Made by a program: the position numbers and the translations under genes
Source of the DNA: Acanthamoeba lenticulata
Taxonomy: Eukaryota; Discosea; Longamoebia; Acanthamoebidae
Direction of reading: 5' to 3'
DNA: 36,679 bases
Assembly (NCBI GenBank): GCA_002179805.1
Contig: NAVB01000513.1
Location: 1-36,679 of the forward strand
Notes under the pieces: generated by a model
Told to the model about the DNA's origin: nothing
Seen by the model: the letters and a program-made list of their open reading frames with translations, nothing else
Databases searched by the model: none
In this document: in pieces, positions 10,369 through 20,506 of the stretch
How positions within the stretch are numbered: the first letter of the stretch is position 1
How the letters are laid out: each line of letters begins with the position of its first letter

Positions 10369-10785
10369 GTACTGCCTCGAGAGCACTACTTGCGACTTTG
10401 TAGACGTACATGTCTCCGCTGACCGTGTGAGGTGCACCTGCGCGAAGGGCTCCATATTTCTCTTCTGCTTCGACTCTTGCGTGCCTCACCTCCACGTCTT
10501 CTCCCTCTTCAACGTTGTCTGCGCCATAGCGGGCCGCTGTCCCCCGCAGACTGCGTCTGGGGCAACTTTTGCGGCCTGCGGGGGCGTAAGTTTGTTTTGT
10601 CCTTTTCCTGTTCGTTGCCAAATCGCCCGCGCGAATATTACGCCAATCAATCGCAGCTCTCGCGTAGAAGTTGCGGAAAGGATGTCACCAATCACAAGCC
10701 GACGCCCCTTGTGTTGCGGGCCAGCCAGAAGACACAACAACCTTCTGTGCTTGGGGTGGAGAAGACGCGAGGGAGAGAGTCTTGC
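10369..10785. other. 417-base intergenic stretch
   Basis: This lies between the stop of the F-box/TPR gene and the start of the HYR-like gene, both on the minus strand. Open frames on both strands here lack recognisable protein character and start codon context. It probably holds the 3' UTR of one gene and the promoter of the other; I see no defined motif. Confidence 0.6.
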
Positions 10786-13700
10786 CTACTGCATCTCGTT
10801 TGGTTCATTTGCATCTGCTGCTGCGTCTTCCTCGGCGGCCACAGCAACGTTCTCCCCTTCTTCCTCGCCATCGTTGTTGTCTTCGGAGAAGGACCACCCA
10901 TCGTCATCTTCATCGTCGTCCTTGCGCCGCTTGCGCTTCTCCTCCTTCCGCTGGCGGCGCTGTTGCTCGTCGCGCAGGACGGCCTCAGCGTACAGCGCCG
11001 GGAACCAGGCCTCGTCCCGCACCACGGCCAGGTCCTCGTCCTCGAGCAGCTCTCGTGCCCGCAGGTTGTTGGCCTCCAGGCAGCTGCGCAGACACGCCTC
11101 GCACTCGTCTGCCGTCCCTTTGGTGAGCAAACAAAAAAACAAAACAAAAAACAAAAACAAAAAAAAAACAAAAACAAAAACAAAAACAAAAACAAAAACA
11201 AAAACAAAACAGATTGAGGTGTGTACCCTTGCGACCGCGCAGGGCGTAGAGGGAGGCGAGGTTGTAGAGGCTGTCGTCGTTGAGGGCCTCGCTCTCGCGG
11301 AAGCAAACCTCGGCCAGGCGGAAGCCCTCATTGCGGGCCTCCTCGTCCTGCGCCAGCTTGGCCAGCCGCAGGAAGCACAGACCCAGGTTGCCTTTGACGA
11401 GGGCCGCCTGTTCCGAGTCGTCGTCATCGAGCTCCTCGAGGCTGTACTGGAGGATGGACTTGGCCAGCGAGAGGCCTTCACACACGTCGTCATCGTCATC
11501 ACCATCACCTTCATCGTCAGGCTTATTGCCTCTGACTTGAGGCGCGTGCGTACCCTTGATGGCTGTATCGAGCGTGTCCGACCGGTTGTAGCGGAGGGAC
11601 TGCGAGTAGACCACGTTGGCCCACTCGATGTGGCACTCCATGCAGAAGTCGCACACAAAGGACTTGCCATCATCGCCGCCATGATCCCCACCCTCGCCGG
11701 CCTCAGCCTCGGCGGTCATCGACGTTGTAGAGGAAGATGAAGCCGAGGAGGATCCTCCTGGAGTGGCCCACACGCCCAGCTGCTGGTCCTTGAGGAGGAA
11801 CAGTTGGCTGTCGGCTCGCAGCGTGCGCCGCAGCCGGCGGTGGCACTCTTCCCACAGGCCGTGGATGAGGGCGTCGTAAGCGGGGTCGGGCAGGCACCGG
11901 TCGCGATGCGCGTTGTAGAGGAACAGCGAGTGTACGCAGTTCTTCACCCCATAAGCCACCTCCGTCTCCTCGATTTCCTCGTCCTGCCCCCCCCCCACCG
12001 CCCAACAGTCATGTCATGAGCCTATTTACTATTCATTGTCCATGATTAAATTATTGAATTAATTACTGAGTTGAATTTCTTCTGACGTACCGCCAAGTCA
12101 GCCTCCAGTGACTTGTCAAAGGCCTGTAGTGCACGCACGACGAGATCTGTGCGATGATTGGAACATTTAATTCAAATCCTGCTAAAATAATACATTTTAA
12201 ATAATCATAAAAGGCTGACGCACCTTGCTCCTTGGCTGGGTCGGTGATGGTGTGGCGCTTGACGGAGAAGAACCGACGCGCCTGCGCCAAGAGGGAGTGG
12301 CCATACCGCCAGTAGAGCTCGCTCCGCTCGCCTGCGTGCGTCAATGTGGTGTCTCAGCGAATATGTGGAGGCAACAAGCAAGCTTGTGCGTTGATGATGG
12401 CCTGCACGGACCGGCATCAAAGTTGGAGGGTCCGATCCGGAGACAGCTTTCAAAGACCTCGACGGATTGGAGCCACAGCTGCGCGATCTCGTCCTGCAGG
12501 CCGGGGCTCAGCTCGCAGTGCTCCAACTCGCGCCCGACGGCCTTCTCCTCGCGCTCCTTGAGGAGCCGAATGCGCTTGGTAAGCAGCTTGGTCCAGTCCT
12601 TGACCGCCTCCGGCATTCCTGTTTGGCCACACAGCGCCCGCCCGTGTCGTCCGTGAGCCGCAGCCGCTGCACACACACGCACGCACACGGCACCGTACGA
12701 GAGTGGTTCGCCGGAAGCAGAGAGTAGCCAGAGTGAAACTCTTCACACGCCACCTTGTACAGGGTGAGCGCCTCCTCGACGTCATCCTCGTCCAGCGCAT
12801 CGCAGGCCTGCGCTCAGAAAATATAAATACAAATAAATCATTTTAATAAAATTACAAAAATAAAGCGTACGCTGTCGCTGAGGATCTCACCCCAGGCGAT
12901 GTACTTGAGGGCCTCCATGGTCCTCTTGATGCCGGTCATGGGCTTGACCGTCGTGCGGCTGATCCAGTAGTCCTTTTCCATGTCGCCCACCGTGCTGGTC
13001 GCCTGCCCGCCCCCGAGAAGTCAGTTGGCCACAGTGTGGAACTGTTGCCAAAAGGCCAAGCCAAACAAACAGCCCGTACCTGGTAGGTGCTGGCGCTGGC
13101 CTCCTGTCCGGCCGCTGAGGCGCTGCTGGCGTTCTCGAGGCGGCGACGCTTGTTGACCTGCTCGCGCGTGCGCTTGAGGAAGGGGACGCAGTGGCGCTTC
13201 TCCACGCGGTAGCGCAGGGCGAACATCTGGCGCCAGTCCTGCTCGCGCTTCAACGAGATGTGCGTCGCGTCCGAGAAATGCAGCTTCACATTCGAGATGA
13301 GGACCACCGTCTCTCGTGAGCCGTTGGCGTTGGGCGGCGGCTCGATCACTGAGGTAGTAGTGACAGCAGTGGTGGTGGCTGGTGGTGACGATGCGGTGCC
13401 ATCTTGCTGGCTTCCCGGGTTTACGGAAGTGCCATCTTGCGACAATTCTGCTGATTGGGGCAACGATGAAGGAAGGGCGATTGAGGGGAGGCACTGGTGC
13501 ACGCTGATGTCAAAGACGTGGCAGTAGAGGTCGCGCCAGAGCCGGTTCTCGCCCGCAGTCGCGCGGAACTGCGAACAGACCAGCGATGTGTTCGCGAGGT
13601 CGCGAGCAGAGAGGAACGAGAAGATATGTTCAAGAACCTCGGGAGGCACGTGTGTCACCTGTGGCCAGGACACGGCATCGAGCTCCTGAGGAGGCGTTGG

Positions 13701-13790
13701 CCTGCTCCCGCTTTCTTCATCTTCCATCTTTACACCTCTTTTTCTTTCCACTTTTTTCTTTTTTCTTTGCGCCACAAATTCTTTGTACAT
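10786..13790 (-). CDS. F-box protein with TPR-like C-terminal region
   Basis: Nine exons (13790-13080, 13002-12871, 12807-12699, 12618-12412, 12331-12224, 12146-12091, 11983-11554, 11475-11227, 11117-10786) give 777 residues. Start could also be Met22 (13727). Residues about 45-90 are an F-box: VPPEVLEHIFSFLSARDLAN, then SLVCSQF and NRLWRDLY. A nuclear-looking basic run KRTREQVNKRRR follows. The C-terminal two thirds hold helical, TPR-like units: EEALTLYKVACEEFHSGY, YWRYGHSLLAQARRFF, GNLGLCFLRLAKLAQDEEAR and DSLYNLASLYALRG. There is also a FVCDFCMEC cysteine cluster and an acidic/basic tail. By analogy the F-box would bind Skp1 in an SCF ubiquitin ligase and the repeats would bind substrate; this is inference. 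Intron 11476-11553 has 78 bases and no in-frame stop, so retention would be silent for frame. Confidence 0.75.
11128..11210. repeat. (CAAAAA)n microsatellite inside an intron
   Basis: About 83 bases of C-A4-10 units on the plus strand fill most of an intron (11118-11226) of the F-box/TPR gene. On the coding strand it is T-rich and ends close to the acceptor, so it may act as the pyrimidine tract. Confidence 0.85.
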
Positions 13791-13954
13791 TGATGGCGTC
13801 GCATGCAATAACACCAATTTAGAGAAAACGTTTCTTACGCCGGAGGTTGAGAAATTGGGTCCTGCGGTTCGGCTTGGTCTGGTCGTTCCTGGGCCCATTT
13901 TGCCGCTGCTTCCCGTTACGCTCAACACGCACCGCATACAGTGACCGCAACACG
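13791..13954. promoter_or_regulatory. Divergent promoter region, F-box/TPR and elongase genes
   Basis: Only 164 bases separate the two divergent start codons. Both promoters and 5' UTRs must lie here or overlap the coding regions. I see no clear TATA element. Confidence 0.5.
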
Positions 13955-15056
13955 ATGGCCGCAGCGACGCTGATGGAGGGGGTGTGGGAAAAAGCCGAGC
14001 ACCACCTGAAGGACCTCGAGACGCTCCTCATGCAAGAACCCAGCAACGAGTCGGTGGTGTGGCCCCTGAGCGGTGCCGTGGGCTACCTCGTCACCATCTT
14101 CCTGCTTCACAGGTGGATGCGGAACAAGCCGCAAGGCACCTTCGACGCCATCCTCCGTTGGCCGCTCGCCATCCACAACTACTTCTTGTGCCTGTTCTCG
14201 CTGGTGCTGGTTGTGGGCTTCACCTACCAGGTCGCGAAGGTCTACCAGTCGTGCGAAAACGGCCTCTTCGCCGTCTACTGCGGATGCGCCGAGAATCCGG
14301 ACGCCAGCCGCGGCATCACCTTCTGGGCCTACCTCTTCTACCTCTCCAAGTACTACGAACTTTTCGACACCGTGTTCCTCGTACTCCGGAAGCGGCCGCT
14401 CACCTTCCTTCACGTCTACCACCACGCCATCGTCATGCCGATGTGCTGGTTTGCCATCAACCAAGGTATCTTGCGCCCCCTTTGTTCAAAAATCACTCAA
14501 ATTTGGCCCTCATCTGCTCCGATGAAATTCAATTTGCTTTGTCTGGCGCGAATTAGAGCTCCAATTTATCATCTAGTTTTGAATTTATGTTAATCTTGCC
14601 GTTTATTACCTCATTTCCATTTATGGTATTATTCGAAGTCTTCTAATAATACCAATAACATTTTTTTCTTCTGTTTTTACCATTGCCGTTGTGTGGCTCA
14701 CGCTGGTTGTCGCATGTGCAGGCATCATCATGGGGTGGATCACCTGCTTCAACAACGCCTTCGTGCATGTGATCATGTACTACTACTTTGCCGAGCAGGC
14801 TCGTGGAGCCGGGCCCATGTGGTGGCGCAAGTACATCACCACCATCCAGATCGTGCAGTTCATGTTTGACTGCAGCACGTCGGTCTTCTTTGGCTACTTC
14901 TGGTTCGTCGGTATCCAGTGCCACGGCACCATCTACGCCTGGCTCGCGGCCAACGCGGTCGGTCTCTCCTTCCTCTTCCTCTTCATCGACTTCTACCGCA
15001 AGCAGTACGCGGCCACCTCGGGCAAACGCGACCCCAAGCAGCGAAAGCAAGAGTAA
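13955..15056 (+). CDS. ELO-family very long chain fatty acid elongase
   Basis: Exons are 13955-14465 and 14722-15056, giving 281 residues, the usual ELO length. It is the 3-ketoacyl-CoA synthase that condenses malonyl-CoA with long-chain acyl-CoA in the ER. The histidine box HVYHH (H153, H156, H157) is present, preceded by KYYELFDTVFLVLRK and followed, across the intron, by NNAFVHVIMYYYF, all family hallmarks. Several hydrophobic segments match its multi-pass topology. The C-terminus is basic (SGKRDPKQRKQE), with Lys at -4 that may aid ER retention. The start MAAATLMEG is the first ATG of this frame. The 256-base intron is the longest in the window and starts GTATCT. Chain-length preference cannot be read from sequence. 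It is divergent from the F-box gene and convergent with the aldo/keto reductase. Confidence 0.92.
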
Positions 15057-15415
15057 GTCTTCAGCGCCTTGTATCCCACCTTTGTTGCCGCTCGCCAGCT
15101 GCACAACCACAAGCAGCTGTTTATGTGCGACCAAAAAGAAAAGACAACACTGGTAAACAACTGTTGCCCTGGCCCTTCCTCTGTGCGTGAAGGTCAAGTG
15201 CGAAAAAGGAAATCGCGAAGGGGACGCGTTGCTGTACATTTTGCACATAATTTACATCCTCTTGACCTTCCTTCCCATGCTCAAGGGGAGCATCTCGCGC
15301 TTACAAGTAAGCGGCTGGCCTTGCAGGCGCCAGAGTGGAGTGTCGGCAAAAAAGTCTTGCAGATGTATTTCAGAAAGAAGACGAGGCGCCGAGCCGGCCA
15401 AATAGGCCTAAGGGA
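15057..15415. other. 359-base convergent 3' intergenic region
   Basis: This lies between the stops of the elongase (+) and aldo/keto reductase (-). It should hold both 3' UTRs. I see no extra gene or recognisable element. Confidence 0.6.
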
Positions 15416-16732
15416 TTAGATGACGTGAGTCGGGTCCCATGTGCAGCGCCAGCCCTTGTCCAGGGCATTGATGAGCATCATGTCCTCCGCGGCGATCTCA
15501 AAGTCAAAGACGTGGCTATTCTCCTCGAGCTTTTCCCGCACGGCGGCCTTGGGGATGACGATCACGTTGTGCTGCATGGCCCACCGCAGGAGCACCTGCG
15601 CTGGCGTCCGCCCGTAGTTCTTGGCCACGTCGATGATCCGCGGGTTCTTGAGCAGTTCGCCCTTGCCAAACGACGAGTAGGCCTCCATCTGGATGTTGTT
15701 CTCTGTACAGTATTGCAGCAGCTCCCGCTGGAACAAGTACGGGTGGAACTCGACCTGGTTCACCGCCGGGGTGACCTGCACGATTAAAGAATGAGCAAAA
15801 AAACTATTATCAAATAATAGAAGTAAATAATTAAAAAAATATAAATAAAAGAAGAATGGGAGGGCATATACGCTGGCGTAGCCGGCCAGCTCCTTGAGGT
15901 GTCGGATGGTGTAGTTGCTCACACCGATGGCCTTGGCGCGGCCGGACCGCTGAATCTCTTCCATGGCCCGCCATGTGCTGGCCCGGATGGCGCGCGCCTC
16001 CTCACGGTCCTTCGGGTTCTTGGCCACCTCCTCCACACCCGGCCAGTGCACCATGTAGAGGTCGAGGTAGTCGACGTCCAGGCTCTTTAGCGTCCTGCGC
16101 CCTCCACCCGCCCGCCCGGCTCGTCAGCGCGCACACGTTCGTGGCGGCATCGGGCCGAGGCGTCCGTACTTGTCAAAAGCGTCGATCGTGCGCTGGTGGC
16201 CGTGATCGGCAGGCCACAGCTTCGACACCAGGAACAGCTCCGACCTGCCTTGCGTCCCGCCCGCCAGTCGAGCGTTGGTGACTTGGACTGCCGACTCGGC
16301 AGGCGAGTTGGGGGAAGGGAAAGGAGGAGAAAGGGGGAGAGGGGAACCTCGGGACGGGGCAGCTCTTGAGGAAGTTCCCAATCTCGTGCTCGTTGTCATA
16401 ATATTTGGCCGTGTCCACCATGCGGTACCCGAAGTCGTTTACCGCCCACGCCAAGACCTATATGTGCGGCCCCAACACGTACAGGGGATCAACCGTAAGA
16501 AGAGCCCTTTGCCCTCGAGTACGGCTCTTGAACTGCAGACGTGCTGCAGCGCCGTCGCAGAACGCGCAATAACACAAGCGGTGATCTCGCTTGCCCCCCC
16601 TCTCTTGGTGCAGTTCAAGAAGAAGAAGAAGAGCACCTGCGAAATTCTGTGCTGGTCGTAGAGACGGTAGGTGCCCAGCCCAATGACGGGCATGCGTACC
16701 CCGTTATTCAGAATCACGCGTGCTTGGTTCAT
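15416..16732 (-). CDS. Aldo/keto reductase
   Basis: Exons are 16732-16637, 16457-16348, 16244-16170, 16094-15872 and 15775-15416, giving 287 residues, slightly short of the usual 300-320. It is an NADPH-dependent carbonyl reductase with a TIM-barrel fold. Visible hallmarks in order are MPVIGLGTYRL, MVDTAKYYDNEHEIG with D47 and Y52, LFLVSKLW with K77, and DYLDLYMVHWP with H110. This is the complete AKR catalytic tetrad. Later motifs are IGVSNYTIRHLKEL, AVNQVEFHPYL and IVIPKAAVREKLEEN, the cofactor-binding end. Splices at residues 68-69 (CPVPRSELF) and 94 restore codons. The loop between G59 and R69 looks shortened compared with relatives, so the exon 2/3 boundary is the weakest. Substrate is unknown. 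Confidence 0.88.
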
Positions 16733-17055
16733 CTTCGTGGCGTGTAGAGAGTGTTCGTTCTTTGTGGTTGTTGTGGAGTATATTCTACAGTGTGAAAGAG
16801 AGAGAGATCAAGTGAGCGCGCTGAGATGCTTGGCTGTTGTTGGGTCTTGAGAATAAAAGAATGGGTTTGGTGTGCACCAGCACGCCCGCCCGAATTCTAC
16901 AGAGCGCTCCACCAGAACGTGCAGAAGCCATCACGGCACGCAAACAACGCATCGGCGTGCGCAAATGGAGCACGAATGATTTAAAATTATTATCTTTTTA
17001 TAAATTCATAAACTGTTGGATTTATTTTTATATTTATTTTTTGTTTGGAGCTTTT
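16733..17055. promoter_or_regulatory. 323-base intergenic region upstream of the aldo/keto reductase
   Basis: This lies between the aldo/keto reductase start and the stop of the D123-family gene, both minus strand. It includes an AT-rich block near 16980-17040. No gene is supported here. Confidence 0.5.
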
Positions 17056-18684
17056 TCACTGGAGAGAACAGGACGTTGAAGTCTTCTTCCCCATGGAGGA
17101 GGCCTGAATCCTTGCTGCCTCTTCGCGCTCCAAGGTCAAGAAGATGGAGAAGGCATGCAGGTAGTCTTCTGTCACGTAAGGCGGGACCTGGCGCAGAAGC
17201 CGCAGCACCGGGAGCTGGTGTTCCTCATCGCCTTCTTCGGCCCCGTCCTCGGGGAACCGATACTCAACGTACCGTCGGCTCGCTGCCTTCTCTTCTGTTT
17301 CTTCTCCCTCTTCCTCTTCCTCCTCCTCATGGGGCTGGCTCTGGAGGTCGCCCCACACGTCGTGGCCGCCCTGCAGGAGGCGCCTCTCCGTTCCCCAGTC
17401 AAACAGCGACGACCCAGTGACTGGCCCCTGTGTTGAACCGCCCGCGTCGTCACCATCATGTGTGCATAGAAAGAAGGGAAGGAGGAAGAGGAGGAGGAGG
17501 AGGTACAAAGGGGTTGATCTCCACGACGTAGACGTCACGCATATCGTTGACCAGCGCAAAGTCGACAATGCAGCTTTGATAGCGCACGTGCGGCTGTACG
17601 CGCCTCCAGTAGGCCGCGATCCGCCGCACGATCTGCTCGGCCGCGGGCAGCAGTTCGGGATAGAAGTTGCCATCGTTGTACTGGCTCAGTGCCGTCAGCC
17701 TGCCTTCACACACGAAGCCCCTGTGGTGTCGCAAAGGGAGATAGAGATAGAGAGAGAGAGAGAGAGAGACGGACGCCGGTTACATCCAACGCTCTGTGAG
17801 CAGCAAAGAGGGGCGTTGAGAGCTTGTGAGGAGCGCGCACCTGAACTCATTGGCCAAGTCGATGCCGTCCATCCAGCGGCGGAGAACCAGCTTCATGGTC
17901 CACTCGCCGTCCTTATGCCCGAGTGCGTGTGCGAGATCAGTGTACGTCCGCTCACTGCGAGACAAAGAACAATAAACGGTGAATAAAAGAACGCTTTGCT
18001 TGGTCAGCTTATGTGAATGAAAGGGAAGCGACTTGCCTGTTGTTGATGAGCCACAAAGCTTGGCGGGCGTTGGTCACGCGTAGGATACGCCCCGAGGCAC
18101 GGAGCATAGCGATGATTTTCTGGTTCGGATCGGCTGCGGCCTGGCCGCCAAAGTGGTCGAGCTCCTCCCGCAGGTAGTTCATGATCAGTGGGTGGCCCTC
18201 TCCGAGGCCAGCATCCTTTGGACTGCGTGATGACAGCCGCACAAAGAATCCCACAGGCGATGTGGCTTCAGAGGAGAAGCCGTCAGCGCTGGTCGACCGT
18301 AGGCGATCCATTTCGAGGTCGAGCGTGGCTTCAAGCTGCTCGAGCTCTGCCTTGTCGTCAAGGGTGAAGGCTTCAGGCCTGTTCAAGTGCTCTTGCTGGT
18401 AGTGGTGCACCAAGGCGGTGGCCTGTGCCTTGGTGACCCGCAAAAAGGCCGTGGGGAAGGTGAACTCCTTCAGCTCATCGTACCACCACTCTGCACCCGT
18501 TCACCACACATCAGCTGCATGCCTTGCCAAGAGAAGGGATGAGTAGCAGTACTGCACCAGGGTCAAAGAGGGACATGTAATGCCATTTCTCGTAGGAAAA
18601 GGAGGCGAGCGTGAATGGATTAGGAAGCGAAAGTCTGGGGTCAGCAGAAGCCCCACTGGCAGACAACGTCAGGTCGGGTTCCAT
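17056..18684 (-). CDS. D123/CDC123-family ATP-grasp protein
   Basis: Exons are 18684-18558, 18490-18037, 17954-17841, 17720-17507 and 17427-17056, giving 426 residues (human CDC123 has 336). Family marks in order are FVRLSSRSPKDA (compare FVKLNWSAPRDA), LWLINNSERTYTDLAHAL, LVLRRWMDGIDLANEFRGF, then GRLTALSQYN, VDFAL and VYVVEINPFGPVTGSSLFDW. The last carries the Asp, Glu and Asn expected to bind ATP-Mg. CDC123 assists assembly of translation factor eIF2; whether this divergent member does the same is open, because FVRLSSRSPKDA differs from the canonical CDC123 motif. A Glu-rich insert (HEEEEEEEGEETEE) follows. Intron 17955-18036 has a GC donor. Start 18684 (MEPDLTLSAS) is the best ATG, but an upstream exon cannot be excluded. 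Confidence 0.75.
17744..17770. repeat. (GA)n microsatellite in an intron
   Basis: A GA-rich run lies in the intron 17721-17840 of the D123-family gene; on the coding strand it is a CT tract. Confidence 0.7.
17955..18036 (-). other. GC-AG intron, D123-family gene
   Basis: The coding strand reads AACAG|GCAAGT at the donor and TCGCAG|T at the acceptor. The splice gives LWLINNSERTYTDL, aligning with the LLKSSDFIxHDL region of CDC123. The nearby GT donor (CAA|GTCGCT) would break the frame. Confidence 0.8.
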
Positions 18685-18814
18685 CTTCTTGGCCTTCCTT
18701 CCTCGACCAGTGCGCCTTTTTGTTGCAACATTCAAGGAAGACAGCTTTCATGGAATGGCGGCAGCCAGAAGAGAGGAACGAGAAAAGAGAAGAAATTAGT
18801 GAATAAATTGGGAC
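18685..18814. promoter_or_regulatory. Divergent promoter region, D123-family gene and CENP-P
   Basis: 130 bases separate the two divergent start codons. No TATA element is clear. Confidence 0.45.
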
Positions 18815-20452
18815 ATGGAGATGGAGCCGAGCATGGACGAGATCTCGCAGCTGAGGAGCGAACTCTCGAGCGTGCAAGAGCTGGTACCCTCTCTTCTTTT
18901 TCTCGTTCTTGCGTGGCATTTCCAAAACCAATATCGTACTTGGTCAATCCGCCTTTGTTGAGCAGGAGCTGTCCCTGCCTCGCTATGTGCCTTCTCTCCC
19001 TTCACAACGAGAGGTGCGCATCATCGTGGATCACTGCAACTGTCGTGTTATGCAATGGACAGCGACTGTAATCGTTGCTTTAGGAATGGGAGAAGGAGCA
19101 GATTTTGCGTGAGATCCGCGAGCGGGAGAGGGACATGGATCGCATCCAGGCCGAGATCGACGCGCTCCGCCGCGACGACTCTGAGCAACGCGCCAAGCGT
19201 CGACGAACACAGCCACTGCCACCCACACCGCTTACCACGACAACAACCACAACAACAACAAGTAAGAAGAGGGAGGAGGAAGAAGCAGAAGAGGCGCGGC
19301 TGGAAGCTTGCCTGGGCCTGAGCCAGTCCCTCCTTGGCATCTCCTTCTCCCTCGTGTCATCCACGCTGGTGCCCAACCGCGATGGCCGTACGTGCCTTGA
19401 CGCACCTCATCATGTGCTGGACTGTGTGCCAAGTCCCTCCTCACCCACATCTCCACCTCTCCCGCACAGGAATCATCAAGCGACTCGACATACGAGGAAA
19501 GGCAGCCGAGTCTTTGCCCTTCATGCTCCTCCTTCTGCTTCAGGCAAGAATTTTTTTTCTTTTCTTTTCTTATTTATTTTATTAATATTTTTGGGCAGGA
19601 GGAGGCCGAGGGCGAGGGGGAGCTGGCCGTCCACGCGACCGTCCTCAAGGCCCGTGCGCGCGTGCCGAACGCCTACGCTGACGCGCTTCGACCACTGCTC
19701 CTCAAGTGCGGCGCGATCTTGGCCTCGCCCCGAGCCCGCGATGGTTTTCTCACTTGACCTTGTGGGGGCCACAGGCTCGAGGAGAAGCGTGACGTGCAGC
19801 TCTTCCTGTGGCGGCTGGCCGAGTTTGCCGAAGTGGCCGACGCGCGCGAGGCCCTGTGGCGCGACGTCGAGCGCAAGTACGCGACGCTGGTGACCCTGCC
19901 CTGCGGCGCCGCCTCGACCCACCTCCTCTTCTCGCCCCTCAGGTACAAATCCCTGTGGCTGCCCATCTTCGTCCTCTTTGTCGTCCGTAGTCTCATCTTC
20001 TGCTTCATGTCATCGTCGCTTGTCAATTGTGCTCGCGCGTCAGGGACGACAACCCCAAGGTGCAGTTCATGTTCGTGTGGGAGATCAAGTTCTCGGGTTC
20101 GTCTCCCCTCCCCTTTTTCCTCTCTCTCTCTCTCTCTCTTCATGACCTCCTTGCCAAGGGGCTGAACGCACGCGCACGCAAACCAACGACACGACAGAGG
20201 AAATGGCGCTCGTGACGGTGATCGACCTCGTACCCCAGGTCCCCTTTGCCCGTACGTCCCGCTTGTCCTTCCTCCGAAGAAGTCCCCCACAAGGCGGGAT
20301 CTCAATGCGGCGCTGGTGATGATGGTGGTGGCGGCGCAGTGCCCAAGGAGCTGGCGTGGCTCAAGGACACATCGAAGCACTTCAAGACGCTGATGTCGCG
20401 CAAGGGCGTGCAGGACGCCCTCGAGACCATATTCACCCTGGCCACGCGCTAA
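18815..20452 (+). CDS. CENPP: Centromere protein P-like kinetochore subunit
   Basis: Eight exons (18815-18883, 19084-19387, 19470-19543, 19599-19705, 19775-19942, 20044-20096, 20198-20251, 20340-20452) give 313 residues; human CENP-P has 288. CENP-P belongs to the CENP-O/P/Q/U/R part of the constitutive centromere-associated network at the inner kinetochore. Residues 1-70 are a coiled coil (ISQLRSELSSVQEL, REIRERERDMDRIQAEIDAL). A basic, Thr-rich linker follows, then LGLSQSLLGISF. The C-terminal RWD-like half shows EEKRDVQLFLWRLAEFAEVA, ERKYATLV, VQFMFVWEIKF, VTVIDLVPQVP and HFKTLMSRKGVQDALETIF. The last motif closely matches the human end (SFRTLVGLLGIEAALESLI). Intron 3 has a GC donor. Convergent with IWR1, with 54 bases between stops. 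Confidence 0.78.
19544..19598 (+). other. GC-AG intron, CENP-P gene
   Basis: CAG|GCAAGA to GGGCAG|GAG, 55 bases. Reading through meets a TAA within the T-rich tract, so it must be spliced, and no GT donor nearby keeps the frame. Confidence 0.75.
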
Positions 20453-20506
20453 AAGAGAACACAAAACACTCCATCGCAGCGGCAGCCTCGATTGGGCCAA
20501 AACTCT

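Noticed and set aside
10289..11740. 483-residue plus-strand open frame across the F-box gene 3' part
   Set aside because: Contains translated microsatellite (Lys/Asn/Thr runs) and no domain; the minus-strand exons have phase-consistent splices.
14466..14721. U12-type intron in the elongase gene, suggested by its GTATCT donor
   Set aside because: No TTCCTTAAC-like branch site near the acceptor; the donor matches U12 consensus only in part.
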